Shown in pieces: positions 32,192 to 43,029 of a DNA stretch of 64,000 nt. The DNA lies in contig CM022678.1 of the NCBI GenBank assembly GCA_012295275.1, positions 69,501-133,500 on the forward strand. The letters are read 5' to 3'. The position numbers and the translations under genes were made by a program. This DNA comes from Chrysomallon squamiferum. Lineage: Eukaryota; Mollusca; Gastropoda; Neomphalida; Peltospiridae. The notes under the pieces are model-generated. The model ran no database searches. It was given only the letters and a program-made list of their open reading frames with translations, and was not told the DNA's origin. Each line of letters begins with the position of its first letter. Position 1 is the stretch's first letter.

Positions 32192-32687
32192 ATGCCAAGT
32201 GATACGAGGCGAATAACTGGTCCTGAAGTTACATTAAACCCGTATACATTTGTGAAATCAGATGTCGTTGATGAAAATGTAAGATAACTTTTACAAACCT
32301 TTGTGATTATTCATCGCAGCGATAGTAACTTAATAATTAATTATTGACAGTCTCAGTCTGAGTATTAATATTTGATTAATGATTAATAACGTAACATAGT
32401 AATAATCATTATAATGATGTAAATGGTAAGTTAGTAATTGAAATCTGTTATCTGTTTAGGTGATATGTTACGTTTTTCATATCGAGTGATTAAATTGACT
32501 GAATTCGACAGAGCTGCTATGATGTCTGATGCAGTGATACACTGATAGTAAAATTGAAATAATGAAAATCGTTGGATCATGTATTTTATTAAATATTAAA
32601 AATAATATTATATCCTTTCTACTTTTCAAAAGTTAAATATCAGTGTGCAAGAAGATGGACGTAAAGCTGTAGAATTTCGACCTTTGT
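32192..32687 (+). CDS. EXOSC6: EXOSC6 (exosome subunit MTR3) exons 1 and 2 only
   Basis: Exon 1 (32192-32278) starts at ATG and reads MPSDTRRITGPEVTLNPYTF then VKSDVVDEN to a GTAAGA donor. Exon 2 (32633-32687) follows TTTTCAAAAG and reads LNISVQEDGRKAVEFRPL to a GTAAGT donor, leaving one codon base. MPxDxRRIxGPE at the start and GR..E.RP before the first RNase PH strand are characteristic of EXOSC6/MTR3, a structural RNase-PH-like subunit of the nine-subunit RNA exosome ring involved in RNA processing and decay. The rest of the RNase PH domain, starting with the conserved GL.SQAKGSAY region, is not found downstream in the window. The gene is therefore split by a large intron crossing the assembly gap, or truncated in this duplicated unit. 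Start chosen by similarity. Confidence 0.7.
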
Positions 32688-33146
32688 GTAAGTTAAATTA
32701 TTTATATTATTTTTAATTGTGTATGAAGACATTTTTTTTGTCTCTGGTTGGAAATAAACTGTAATGGCATATCATTTCTCAGAAATCTCCAGACCTAGAT
32801 TTATTTAATTTTATTAAAATCGATAACTGTTTATAATTGAAACATAGTTGTAACTTGTTTGGTATCTGCACTTATTTGAGCCATTAATACACAGTGTATT
32901 GTTTTTATTTATTTATATATCACTAATAGTTTTGTTAATATACCTGTCCTTGTCATGTGACAGGTTTATCAGAAATTATCAAATACTATTTTCCTGTGTT
33001 GTAGACGATACACATAAAACTTTATATTATTAATTTAAAAAACAAGATTAGCTACTACAACACAAAGTGAGTTTTCTCTTTCACTACTTCTGTTTCTGAC
33101 AACACTGTATAATGAGTATATTTAAAAAATATAAATAAAAAAAAAC
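32688..33146. other. EXOSC6 intron 2 start
   Basis: AT-rich. No further exon recognised. Confidence 0.4.
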
Positions 33147-33281
33147 TTGGCTGGTAAAGAATCTTTTAAATTACATGGAATAATTTAGACTTTTTATTCA
33201 GTCTGTTGTAGTAATGTCTGTTTCTAAACAGATCAGCCAGATCTTCTCTTAATTGACATTGAAGAAACTTTGACTTTTTAT

Positions 33282-33318
<37 letters not shown>

Positions 33319-35000
33319 GCGTATCTTCATTTTGTTTCAAGAGACTCCTTTTGTTATTTACTTTGTCTTCATTTAATTTGATTTCACTCAATATTTTCTT
33401 TCATTTCCTTACTTTTTCATTTTAATATTGTTATTATTGTTGCTATTGTTATTATGATTATTATTATTATTAAGTTGTTGATGTTGTTGCTCCTATTGTT
33501 GCTGGGTTTTTTTGTGTTTTTTGCTGTGTTTATTAGCTCCGCAGGTACTTAGATCGCATGTTAATTGTGTTCACTGTCATCATTATTATCATTATCATCA
33601 TCATCATTATATTTATTACTGTTTATTGATTAATTTTAAGTGTGTTATTTATTTTCTTTCTTGCTTTAGTAGACTGTTTTATTTTCCAAAATAGAGCACT
33701 CGCAAACATATATGTACAAACACACAGACATACATATACATTCACAAATGTAAGTATACACACTGCAGAAAACATACATCTATAAAACAGACGTGTAGGT
33801 CGACTTCCAATAACAGCCACTTACACAAAGACAGACGGATAATATATATCTTAAATTATACAAAGGTTTGAGTGCGAGAAACTCATTATTTTATTTATTT
33901 ATTTTTGTTTGTTTTTATTTTATTATATTTATTATTTTATTATTATTGTTATTGTGTATATATATATATATATCTAATGTATGTATATAAATCAAGTTTT
34001 TCATTTAATATGTAGAATTTGTATATTTCCTTGAAAGTAGTAACACTTTTATCAATTGGTTACGTTACATTTTCCATAAATGAGCTTTCTGTATTTCTCT
34101 GTATAACATGTTTCTTGACTTAGTAAATCTATTTAACTTGTGCAGTAAAAATCAAAAACATTCATTGATTTTTAGATATCTTGGTAATTATATGCACGAA
34201 GTACAGATCAGATTGAAAAGAATTTTTTTTTGAATTATTTTATGCATATATTAAGGAATCACTGAACAATTTATATTTGTTTATTCCATGTCATTCAGGG
34301 ATTTTAAATATATCTTCTGTGTCATTAAGATACAAGCAGAACAGTAAATTAGATCAATTTTCACTAGCAGGAGAAATAGTCCGATAATGAGTTATGTGCA
34401 CTGACACAAGATTTAATATTTCGATATATATTGTAAATTACCTGCACACATTTACCATTTATACCATTGCTAATAAATTTTCACCACTTTGAATGAAAAG
34501 ATTGCTGAAATCTATAAACGTACCAAAACAGTTTTTTCTTCCGTGCTTTCATCAGTTCGATTATACCGTATAGTGTAAAAATTGGGTCATTTGTACAATA
34601 ATCCTTCCTAATCCTGCTTGAACGTCAGTCAGTATATCAGTTTTTTCAAGAAACAACTTTAGTCTATTATTTAACACAGTGTAAAGAGTTGCCGAAGACA
34701 GTTAAGTAATGTAATAAATCTATAATTTTCTGGATTATTTTTATCACCACTTTTATAAATTGAGTAAAAGGAGATATCAATTTCAAAAACAAAATATAAC
34801 AGTTTCACATAATTATGCATCATACAATCAACAGTTTGCTTAATATATTCATTAATTATATTTCTAGACACAAAGTTTTGATGTTCTTGATAAATTTAAC
34901 AACTGTAAGTATTTTACATTCTAAAATAGTATACTTAGTAAACTGTTACTTTCTAAATCTGTGGTAAATTTTTGATGTGGAGGCTGTCATCACTGATGTT
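33147..35000 (-). mobile_element. decayed non-LTR retrotransposon (LINE) copy 2
   Basis: Collinear with 1549-3540. On the reverse strand the frame at 34671-34871 reads IINEYIKQTVD, FEIDISFYSIYKSGDKNNPEN and YRFITLLNCLRQLFT. The YKSGDKNNPENYRxITLLNCLxxLFT block is diagnostic of non-LTR reverse transcriptases. Further RT blocks lie at lower coordinates with stops. Partial third and fourth pieces occur at about 37107-37215 and 37912-38300. Confidence 0.75.
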
Positions 35001-35534
35001 TATGTTAGTAAAGCACAGATCCGGTGTTTCCAAAGGAGGTAGATTACGTTCCTGAAACATTCGCGTGCGTATTTGCTAAGATCTGTAAGTTTCTGTTCTG
35101 TTTCTGTTCTATTTTCCAGTTATATCTTCTTAAATGTTTTAATACTACATTATTGTAGCGTTTACTGGTCTCTGATTGTTTTCCATTGTTTTCTTGTGTT
35201 TTCCTATTGCTAAACTGTTCTAGCTTCAGTGTATTTTCTTCTGTCTTTTGTTAAATGCCTAGGGGGTAGATTTGCTTCGAGTATATCCAATGTATTTACT
35301 CAGGTGTTCACAAATACATTACTGATACAGTTCACAGAGCTGTTAAGCTATTCATGTTAGAAAATATCTCTTACAAGTAGTTTTATCAATATTTCTATCA
35401 TTACCAACTCTTCCATTTATAGTATATTGTTATTTTGCAAAATATACAGATATATAGATAGACAGATAAATAGATAGATAGATAGACAGATCGATAGATA
35501 GATTATATTTATATCAATCTTGTATTCATGACTT
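35001..35534. other. non-coding
   Basis: No gene recognised. A GATA-type microsatellite lies at about 35445-35510. Confidence 0.4.
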
Positions 35535-35725
35535 TGACCAGAACAGAGATAAAGTACTTTTAGCAGCAGCAATATGCTGATCTACTGATACAGTGAATTT
35601 TCTCATTGAGCACAGATGTAATGATAAAGATGAGAACAGCTGTAAGAAAAGTCAAGTACTCAAAGTAGCAGTGATGTTTAACAGTGCTGATGTTGTTCAG
35701 TGTCTTCTTGATAAAAGAGTGATCC
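35535..35725 (+). pseudogene. isolated ankyrin-repeat fragment
   Basis: Reads NRDKVLLAAAMC-stop-STDTVNFLIEHRCND and then LKVAVMFNSADVVQCLLDKR. It matches 14425-14590 and continues beyond the point where that copy decays. It joins directly to the dispersed repeat at 35727. Confidence 0.65.
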
Positions 35726-35726
35726 C

Positions 35727-36240
35727 GGACTCTGACATGCGAAACTCATTTTTCATTTGAGTTTTCATTTTGAAAATAGTTATGACCAAATCAAATTACA
35801 ATATTTCTATTTCTTTAATTTATTCAATTATAAAACAATAAACACACGAACGAAAAGGGTTATCGTCTGGTATATTTAATGTAAGTATGACAGAAACAGG
35901 CCTGACATCAGACCAGTTTTGTCTCCAGACGCAGTGACCCAACTTTTCTACCTTGCGCGTTATGTCTGTTTAGCAGAGAATAAAGATGGCGCCAGTAAGG
36001 GTCCATTAACTCGATAGAGGATTAAAATGTTAATTGGTTTCGTCAAATGTTGATACTGATGTAAATTTCAAAAGCTTCAAAAAATATAGACACTGATTAA
36101 AAATATTTTCTGTAGAGAACGTTTAGTCAGCTTTAATAACCCAGGTTAATTTCATATGTATTCGTTTGGTATAATTATAATTTAATATTGAAATATAGTA
36201 AAGGTGAGGTCTTTCTAAGCAACAACTACAACAATAATCA
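35727..36240. repeat. dispersed repeat (partner of 16214-16560) with promoter-like YY1 motif
   Basis: Same landmarks as the other copy plus an insertion holding AAAGATGGCGCC (about 35984-35995), a YY1-like element in a locally GC-richer stretch. Gene B's upstream copy is followed by its own AAAATGGCGG about 0.4 kb later. Confidence 0.6.
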
Positions 36241-36332
36241 ATCAATAAATAATAAAAACAAATTGTTGACTAAAAAAACACCAAACAAACAAAAAAAACA
36301 AATGAACGAACAAAGAACAAATTGATGATAAC

Positions 36333-36384
<52 letters not shown>

Positions 36385-38335
36385 TTTTTTTTTCTCAATT
36401 TCGAATTTTAACATGCAGTCTTTTCTCATTAAAATTATTTTCGACGAGGCCACATAAGATTCGTATTAGCCATGTGTTCATTAAAAGAACATTTAACTAT
36501 TTATTAACCTTTAGTTCGTATAAACACGATGTTAACTCTTTTGTGTGTAGAAGAAAAACAGCAGTGTCTGGACTCTTTCACAAATTTATATAATCTCTTA
36601 CGTTTGTGTAAAAACTATAATCTCTTTCAAATGTCAAAAAAAAAAAAAAACACCCCAAAAACATAAACAAAAAGACGACAACAAAATAAAAGATTGATAT
36701 AGTTATGATTAGAAAGTAGTTTAATATCATAATTTTACCTTCCTTTTTTTTTTTTCTTACAGTTAGAGTTACATTTTGTGGTTAGAAAATTGAAATAATT
36801 AGATAAGAAGAAAATTAAACTAACCAGATAGCAATAAAATTAAATAACAATAGCTAAACGGCAAGAAAATACAAATAACTAGATAGCAAGAAAATCAAAA
36901 TAAGTATTTAGAAAGACAAAAACACATATATGTACTGTTTTAGTACAGGATTATGTAATTTATATTACATGTATGTAAGATTACCATTAAAATAATAATA
37001 ATAAATAGATAAATAGACAAAATAACAAACGTCTGAACCTAAATTCATTTGAACAGTTTAAAACTATGACGACATTCACACAACTTTGACCGCTGTTTCT
37101 AGCTACAGAACTTGGCTAGTAAAGAATATTTTAAATTACATGGAATAATATTACATATTTTTATCAATCTATTCTTTTAAAGTCTCTCTCTAAACACATC
37201 AGCCAAATCTTCTTTTAACTGATATAGTAGAAATTTTTACTTGTTATGTACATTTATCTATTTATCTATCTCGGTATCTATGTATGTATATGTATGTTTG
37301 TATCTATTATTATTTCGCTGTTGTTGCTTATTTCTTATCCTCAAGACAGAGAAATGGTGGTCCACATTAAAATTGTTCATAACAATATTTTTATTTATCG
37401 TCGTCTCATAATTTCACCTATTACAAGACCATAAATTTATAATTATTTGAATATATATATATATATATTCAAATATAAAAATGTTCAAAGCTGACGTATG
37501 GTTCTATCTTGTCTGCAAATAAATTTTGAAAGAATAGGTAGGGTTACTGTTGTTGCTGCGTTAATCTATAACTTCGTTTACATATTCGCAGAAGAGAATT
37601 TGTTTCTAGAAAGAAAGTTTCCAGTGGAGACATTTTATTTATCAAAAATAAAAAGGGTTTCTTTTTTCTTTTTTTATTTCTTTTTACTTTTTTAAACATT
37701 AGTTTTAGTTATATAGCATTAGTTCTTCCCAAGACGAAATACTTATAATTATTAATATAACTCAAAAATAAACAAACTATAATAATACAAAAATAAAATA
37801 AAATAAAATAAAATAAATTTATAAATATAAACAAATAATCGTAATAAATAAATAAATAAAATGAATTATTACACTGAAGGATGGCTGATTTCAAATAATT
37901 CTAAATTTATGGAATCGTAATGGGTGAACATTTTATTGTATAGTAGAACAGGTGAAACCATGTAGTGAAATATTTTTAGTTGTCACTGGATAGAAATAAT
38001 GTTACATCTTCTCTGTCGTAGAATGAAATCAGAGCTTTTTTGTATTTGTCTGTGTAACATGTTTCTTGACTTAGTAAATCTATTTAACTTGTGAAAAGTA
38101 ATATATCAAGATACTTGTAACTTTCTTCATTATCAAGTTTTAATTTTATTTTTAATTTTATTTAAAAAAAAAAAAAAAATTGTAATATTTGTAGCTGCCA
38201 TTAAAAGTTAAGACTTTCGTCTTTTTACAGTTTACTGTTAGTTTCCATTTAGTGCAGTGAGAATCACAAACATTTATGAATTTTTACATATCTTGATAAT
38301 TATGTGCACGAACTACAGTGTCAGGGGTATAAAGT

Positions 38336-38384
<49 letters not shown>

Positions 38385-38524
38385 TTATAAATAGAAGTGA
38401 TTTAAATGTATTGAACTGTAAAATTTATATCTGCGATTGTCTTAAAGCTGCCTGGAACAAACAAAATTAAATTCAGTGTTGATATTTCTGGTTTTAGAGA
38501 ATTTCATTACACTAAAAATGACAT
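36241..38524. other. non-coding, microsatellites and LINE pieces
   Basis: AT run at 36336-36379, dispersed repeat at 36536-36690 (partner 29655-29800), LINE pieces at about 37107-37215 and 37912-38300, and a CA run at 38337-38383. No gene supported. Confidence 0.5.
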
Positions 38525-39067
38525 CTACGTCATGTCATTCTCCCCGTCGCCTTCATACGCAACGCCTACCATCTGCAGACACAAAACCTGGATTCGTCTG
38601 TGAATAAACGTCTGATCCCATTGTCTGCGTCGCCTGTGTTGATGTATTCTGGCCCCTTTGAGATGTTTCCGAAGGTGACGCGCTGTCAGGGGAACATCTA
38701 CAACACGGTGACGTGCTTGTAATCCAGCAGCATGGAGACTGCTAGGGACAGTTTGAGCATGAATTCTAGTGTGTGTGGTTTGCTGAAAACTACGGGATAA
38801 ATGTCGAGCACTTTCGAACCTCTGACGTCTAAATCTTCCCTTTGAGTAGTTAATCTGGTCTACCAGAACGTGGTCGATCACGGTGTACGCGCTGGCGGAG
38901 ACGTGACATGGTACTTCTACATGAAAGTACTGAGCGACGTCGTGTACACGTTGGCCGGCGTTAACCCGTCCCATTGCTTCATAACGTTGATTTTCCGTTA
39001 AGCCAGAACGGCGACCCATCAAAATAAGATAACTTCTTTCTTTTGTTTTTGGCGCGCGATATGACAA
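38525..39067 (-). pseudogene. Tc1-like transposase, truncated and frameshifted
   Basis: The reverse strand begins with MGRRSGLTENQRYEAMGRVN (from 39019) and AGQRVHDVAQYFHV, the first helix-turn-helix of Tc1-family transposases. The second HTH and GRPR-like hook (STMSRLRQRVHRDRPRSGRP) lies in a neighbouring frame. The original frame resumes at HLSRSFQQTTHTRIHAQTV and runs to RRRQWDQT. The first catalytic aspartate region (LFTDESRF) is again out of frame near 38600. The rest of the DDE domain is missing. I found no clear terminal inverted repeats. It is markedly GC-richer than its surroundings, which fits a mobile element of different origin. Confidence 0.8.
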
Positions 39068-40061
39068 ATGGTGACTTTTTCATTATCCAAAGCCATAGGG
39101 AATATGCATCTAACATATTACAAAGTTTTATCACTTATTTCAATTTATTTGGAAGCAACAGTCATTTACAAAAACTTGCTAAACTTTTCTGGTTAGGTAT
39201 ATTTTTAACTCCTTAAGTAAATCTACTATTGACGGTTAAAGTTATAATTTCTTTGTTCTTGGAATTTGAGACAGAAATAATAATATAAAAGGCTTCTAAT
39301 AAACGGCCCCCTCCGATAAAAGAAAAAAAAGTAGCGGGTTATTGTCTGAATGCAGTTGAATGTTTACTTGTCATTGAACTCTCAAACTACAGATGTAACA
39401 CAGAGTCTCAAAAGTAACATTTTCTCTCTGCATCAGCTTTTTAAACTATTTTATGGACTCTGCAGCTCCATACGTTGAAATGTTTTGTCTTTAGTATTAG
39501 ATGGGACAGGTGATTATGTGATAATACTTTGATAAAAATAATCTGACACTTAATACAACAGTGGGTTGTTTCCCAACTCAAATTCTCTGTTTACTGTAAT
39601 GTATTTGTAAAAAAAAAGGTTTACTAGTCACTCAGAGCGTTTTTCCAGATAAATATAACAATAAATTTAAAACAGATGTCACTCTTTTGTGTTCAGATAA
39701 TTTAACACTTGAGTTCTTCAGTAGACCACACTTTCAGCTTTGCTCATATTTAACTGTATTCAGTTACTTACTTAATACGACATATTTCTGGAACAAATAA
39801 TTATAAAATAGTGAGAAATACTTCAAATCCGGATAATGCTGAAACATGTTGTACAAGATTGTTTTTTTCATCATTGTGTCTGTTTGTATAAACACACTGA
39901 GAATATGTTGCTTTCAGCTTTCAATAATCTGCAACATTCTCCATTCCAAATCTTGATCACTTCATGATTTCATGTTAATGTACGGACACATTTTCTCTCT
40001 TCTGTGGTTAGCATCTTGAAAAAAAATAATTAAAGCCAATACAGTATTTACTCTTTCACAG
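39068..40061. other. non-coding
   Basis: No gene or clear repeat identified apart from short AT-rich runs. Confidence 0.4.
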
Positions 40062-40125
40062 GAGGATAACTGGCAACAAACATAATTAACAGTCCACATG
40101 CTCATATAGAAAACAATCAACTGCA
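40062..40125 (+). pseudogene. decayed RHIM-like cassette exon upstream of gene A copy 2
   Basis: After CTCTTTCACAG the sequence aligns with the exon at 42970 (shared AACATAATTAACAGTCCA). The frame has a stop at its second codon and then reads LATNIINSPHAHIENNQLH. NIINSPHAHIENN keeps the RHIM-like spacing. The donor has changed from GTAAGTT to ATAAGTT. Its counterpart would lie left of the contig end in copy 1. Confidence 0.5.
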
Positions 40126-40256
40126 TAAGTTAACTGTTTTGTGGACCGGATTTTAAGTTCATTTTACACCGGGTTAACAACGCCTGAAATCAGAATGGTT
40201 TATTACTTTGATATGGGATGAAATGAATTACATTACTGATAAAAGTGATATTATAC

Positions 40257-40299
<43 letters not shown>

Positions 40300-41176
40300 T
40301 CCATTCCTTTTATACAGCTGTTCTGACTATATACAAGACCCAGTGGTAACCCAAATGTGCTCCAGCATTTTCAAATCTGGACTCATGACTGGCCAAGGCA
40401 GAATTGTTAAAACTTTGTTTTATAGTTGGGCTGTTACTTGATGAGATTACCAATGACAGTGATTGTAGTGAAGTTGATACCCAGTACATTTGCTGGACAT
40501 CATTTTTGTATCCATTCCTTTTATCTGCCATATTTTTGCCTCTGATGTCCTCCTTCATGTAATATATACTGTGAATGACACAATACAATGGAGTTAAATA
40601 TGCATATATGATGTAGAATATTCTGCAGTTTGGAAAACTCATGGGTGGACATTGGTAAGTTTTCACTTATGGTGTTTGTATAACTTAATTTAGTACTGAT
40701 ATTGAGAAAACTGAGCATATAACTTACTAAAAGTATTCTGGTGTTATCTATATATTTCCATTGCTTATGTTACAATTTAGTTTTAGTACTGAGAAAACTA
40801 AGAATATGTTTTATTGAAACTATTATGATAGTATCTGTTCATTTTCATTGTTTATTTAACTTAATTTAATATTAGTATTGAAAAATATGTAAATATAAGT
40901 TATTGAAACTACTTTTACATTGTTTGTTTTACTTAATATAGTAAAATTATTTTATGATATGTTCATTTATATTGTTTATATAGCACAGTTTGATATTAGG
41001 GTTGACAAAACTAAAACTATAACTTAGTTACTATTCTGATATATTAAGTACACTTGACAAAATTAAGAGTATAACATAGTAAAACTGTTCTGATAATTAT
41101 TATATTTACATAATTTAATAGTGCAGTTCAGAAAACAGACTATAAAGGCTTTGTGATAATGATTACATTTTTACAG
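40126..41176. other. non-coding before gene A copy 2
   Basis: TAA microsatellite at 40256-40301, dispersed repeat 40349-40420 (partner 18287-18355). Homology to the left gene A copy begins at about 40788. Confidence 0.5.
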
Positions 41177-41247
41177 GTCATACCAACAAGATAACATAAA
41201 AAGTTCAGAAGTATCTTCTAACAGCAGAAATGTCTCTTCTTCAGAGA
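41177..41247 (+). CDS. gene A copy 2, Ser-rich 5' exon
   Basis: Acceptor TTTTTACAG, donor GTATGAC. Read as 1+69+1 nt it gives SYQQDNIKSSEVSSNSRNVS followed by SSE. Same entry phase and donor as gene B exon 19544-19617. Ser/Asn-rich, probably disordered. Confidence 0.45.
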
Positions 41248-41979
41248 GTATGACAAAATTGTTTATATCTTTATCAATCAGTATACATAAATCTAGTGCT
41301 TACCTTTGGATAAGAAATTCGAAATGGACAAAATTATTATTTATGTGTAACGATGTAGCTTTTAAATTGTTGTTTACTTTTTATTATCATTTGTAAACTG
41401 ACACTTTTCTGATTTATATTGTAAATAAATTAACAATTTAAAGGGTTCTAAGTACTTTCTGACAGACGAAATTAAAAAAAATAATAATAATAAAAAAATA
41501 AATAAAAAAATAACATAAAATAAAAATAATTGCATACTAATTACTCCTGACTATTATAATTATTGTGTTCACCATTATTTACTGTAATGCTTAGGTCATA
41601 TGTCACAACATCTATGCATAATTAGTTAACAATACTAAGCACATTTGTTAAGAAACACATATTGCTGTATTCAGTAATACATTTTAGACAGACTGTATTA
41701 TACTGTATGTTGCCATATCTCTACATACAGATTAAAAACATTTGCTGTGTGTTACAAACATGCAGACATTCATTACATAGACACACACAAATATATTCAG
41801 AGACACATGTGTGCTGTCATATCTCTACATATATATAAAACAGTTTTTTGTGTTTCAAAAATTGCTACAACATTTTATAATTATATCTAATTCTCAGTAT
41901 TTTGCAGGTAAAAACATTTTTTGAAATTATGCATTGAAGTTGTGAATTATAAAAGTGTGTTTACTCTGTTTTACTGCAG

Positions 41980-42042
41980 GACTAATGTCAAGTAATATAT
42001 ATCATTCTGGTTCTACTGAAATGACAGGTAACACTATACCCG
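41980..42042 (+). CDS. gene A copy 2, cassette exon with RHIM-like motif
   Basis: 63 nt between TTACTGCAG and GTAAGTTA, 2+60+1. LMSSNIYHSGSTEMTGNTIP. NIYHSGSTEMTGN lines up with RIPK3-type NIYNCSGVQVGDN at the N, I, Y and N/H positions but has E-M-T in place of Q-V-G. Confidence 0.6.
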
Positions 42043-42462
42043 GTAAGTTAAAAACTGAAAGTTTTCTCTTCTCTATATATTTAATAGTGTAACAGAATAC
42101 ACAGTAGACATTAGTACTTTGCTATCAGACACTGTTACCTGAATAACATTGAAACACGCACATAAATAGAAAGATACAATAAATATAAACATACATACTT
42201 GTACCTACAGTTAGCTCATACACAGAAAACAGACATACACAGACATACACATAAATACATTCAGACTGAGACACACTATATGTATGTTAAACTGTATGCT
42301 GTCATGTTTCTACATATATATAAAAACATTGTTTTGTTTTTCAAAAATTGCTACATTTTATAATTATATCTAATTCTCAGTATTTTGCAGATAAAAACAT
42401 TTTTAGAAATTATGCATTGAAATTGTGAATTATAAAAAAGTATTTGCTCTCTTTCACTGCAG

Positions 42463-42525
42463 TACAACTGCCAGCAGATGCATCTCATTCTGTTTCTTCT
42501 CAAATAGGAAATAACTATGTATCCG
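42463..42525 (+). CDS. gene A copy 2, cassette exon with RHIM-like motif
   Basis: 63 nt between TTTCACTGCAG and GTAAGTTA, 2+60+1. QLPADASHSVSSQIGNNYVS. The QIGNN core is the closest in this array to the RHIM tetrad. Confidence 0.62.
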
Positions 42526-42969
42526 GTAAGTTAATAACTGAAAGTTTTCTGTTCTCTACATGTTTAATAGATAACAGAATACATACTAAATATTAGTACT
42601 TTTTTCTCAGACACTGTGACCTGAACAACATAGAAAGATGCACATTAATACATAGACACAATACATATGAATATACATACCTGTACCTACATTTAGCACA
42701 TACACAGAACACATACATACACATATATATATGCAGACGTGCAGTACACAGATATACACACAGATATATTCAGACTGAGATACAGTGTATGTATGTTAAA
42801 CTGCATGATGTCATATCTCTTACATATATATAAAATCAAAATGTGTTTCAAACACTGGTGCTGCATTTAATAATTACATCTAATTCACAGAATCTTGCAG
42901 GTAAAACATTTTTAGATATTATGCATTAAATTTATGAATAATAAAATATATATTTACTTTGTTTCACAG

Positions 42970-43029
42970 GACAGTCCTTAATAAACATAATTAACAGTCC
43001 AGGTGCTAAAGTAGGAGATATTAAACTGA
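42970..43029 (+). CDS. gene A copy 2, cassette exon with RHIM-like motif
   Basis: 60 nt between TTGTTTCACAG and GTAAGTTA, 2+57+1. QSLINIINSPGAKVGDIKL. IINSPGAKVGD matches the RIPK1 layout IYNSTGIQIGA position for position (I-x-N-S-x-G-x-x-V/I-G). Clean frame, unlike the left copy. Confidence 0.62.

Noticed and set aside
41177-41247. RHIM-like motif in the Ser-rich 5' exon
   Set aside because: EVSSNSRNVSSSES vaguely resembles the gene B motif VSNNRNVVFGNQ but lacks the hydrophobic core and the glycine.
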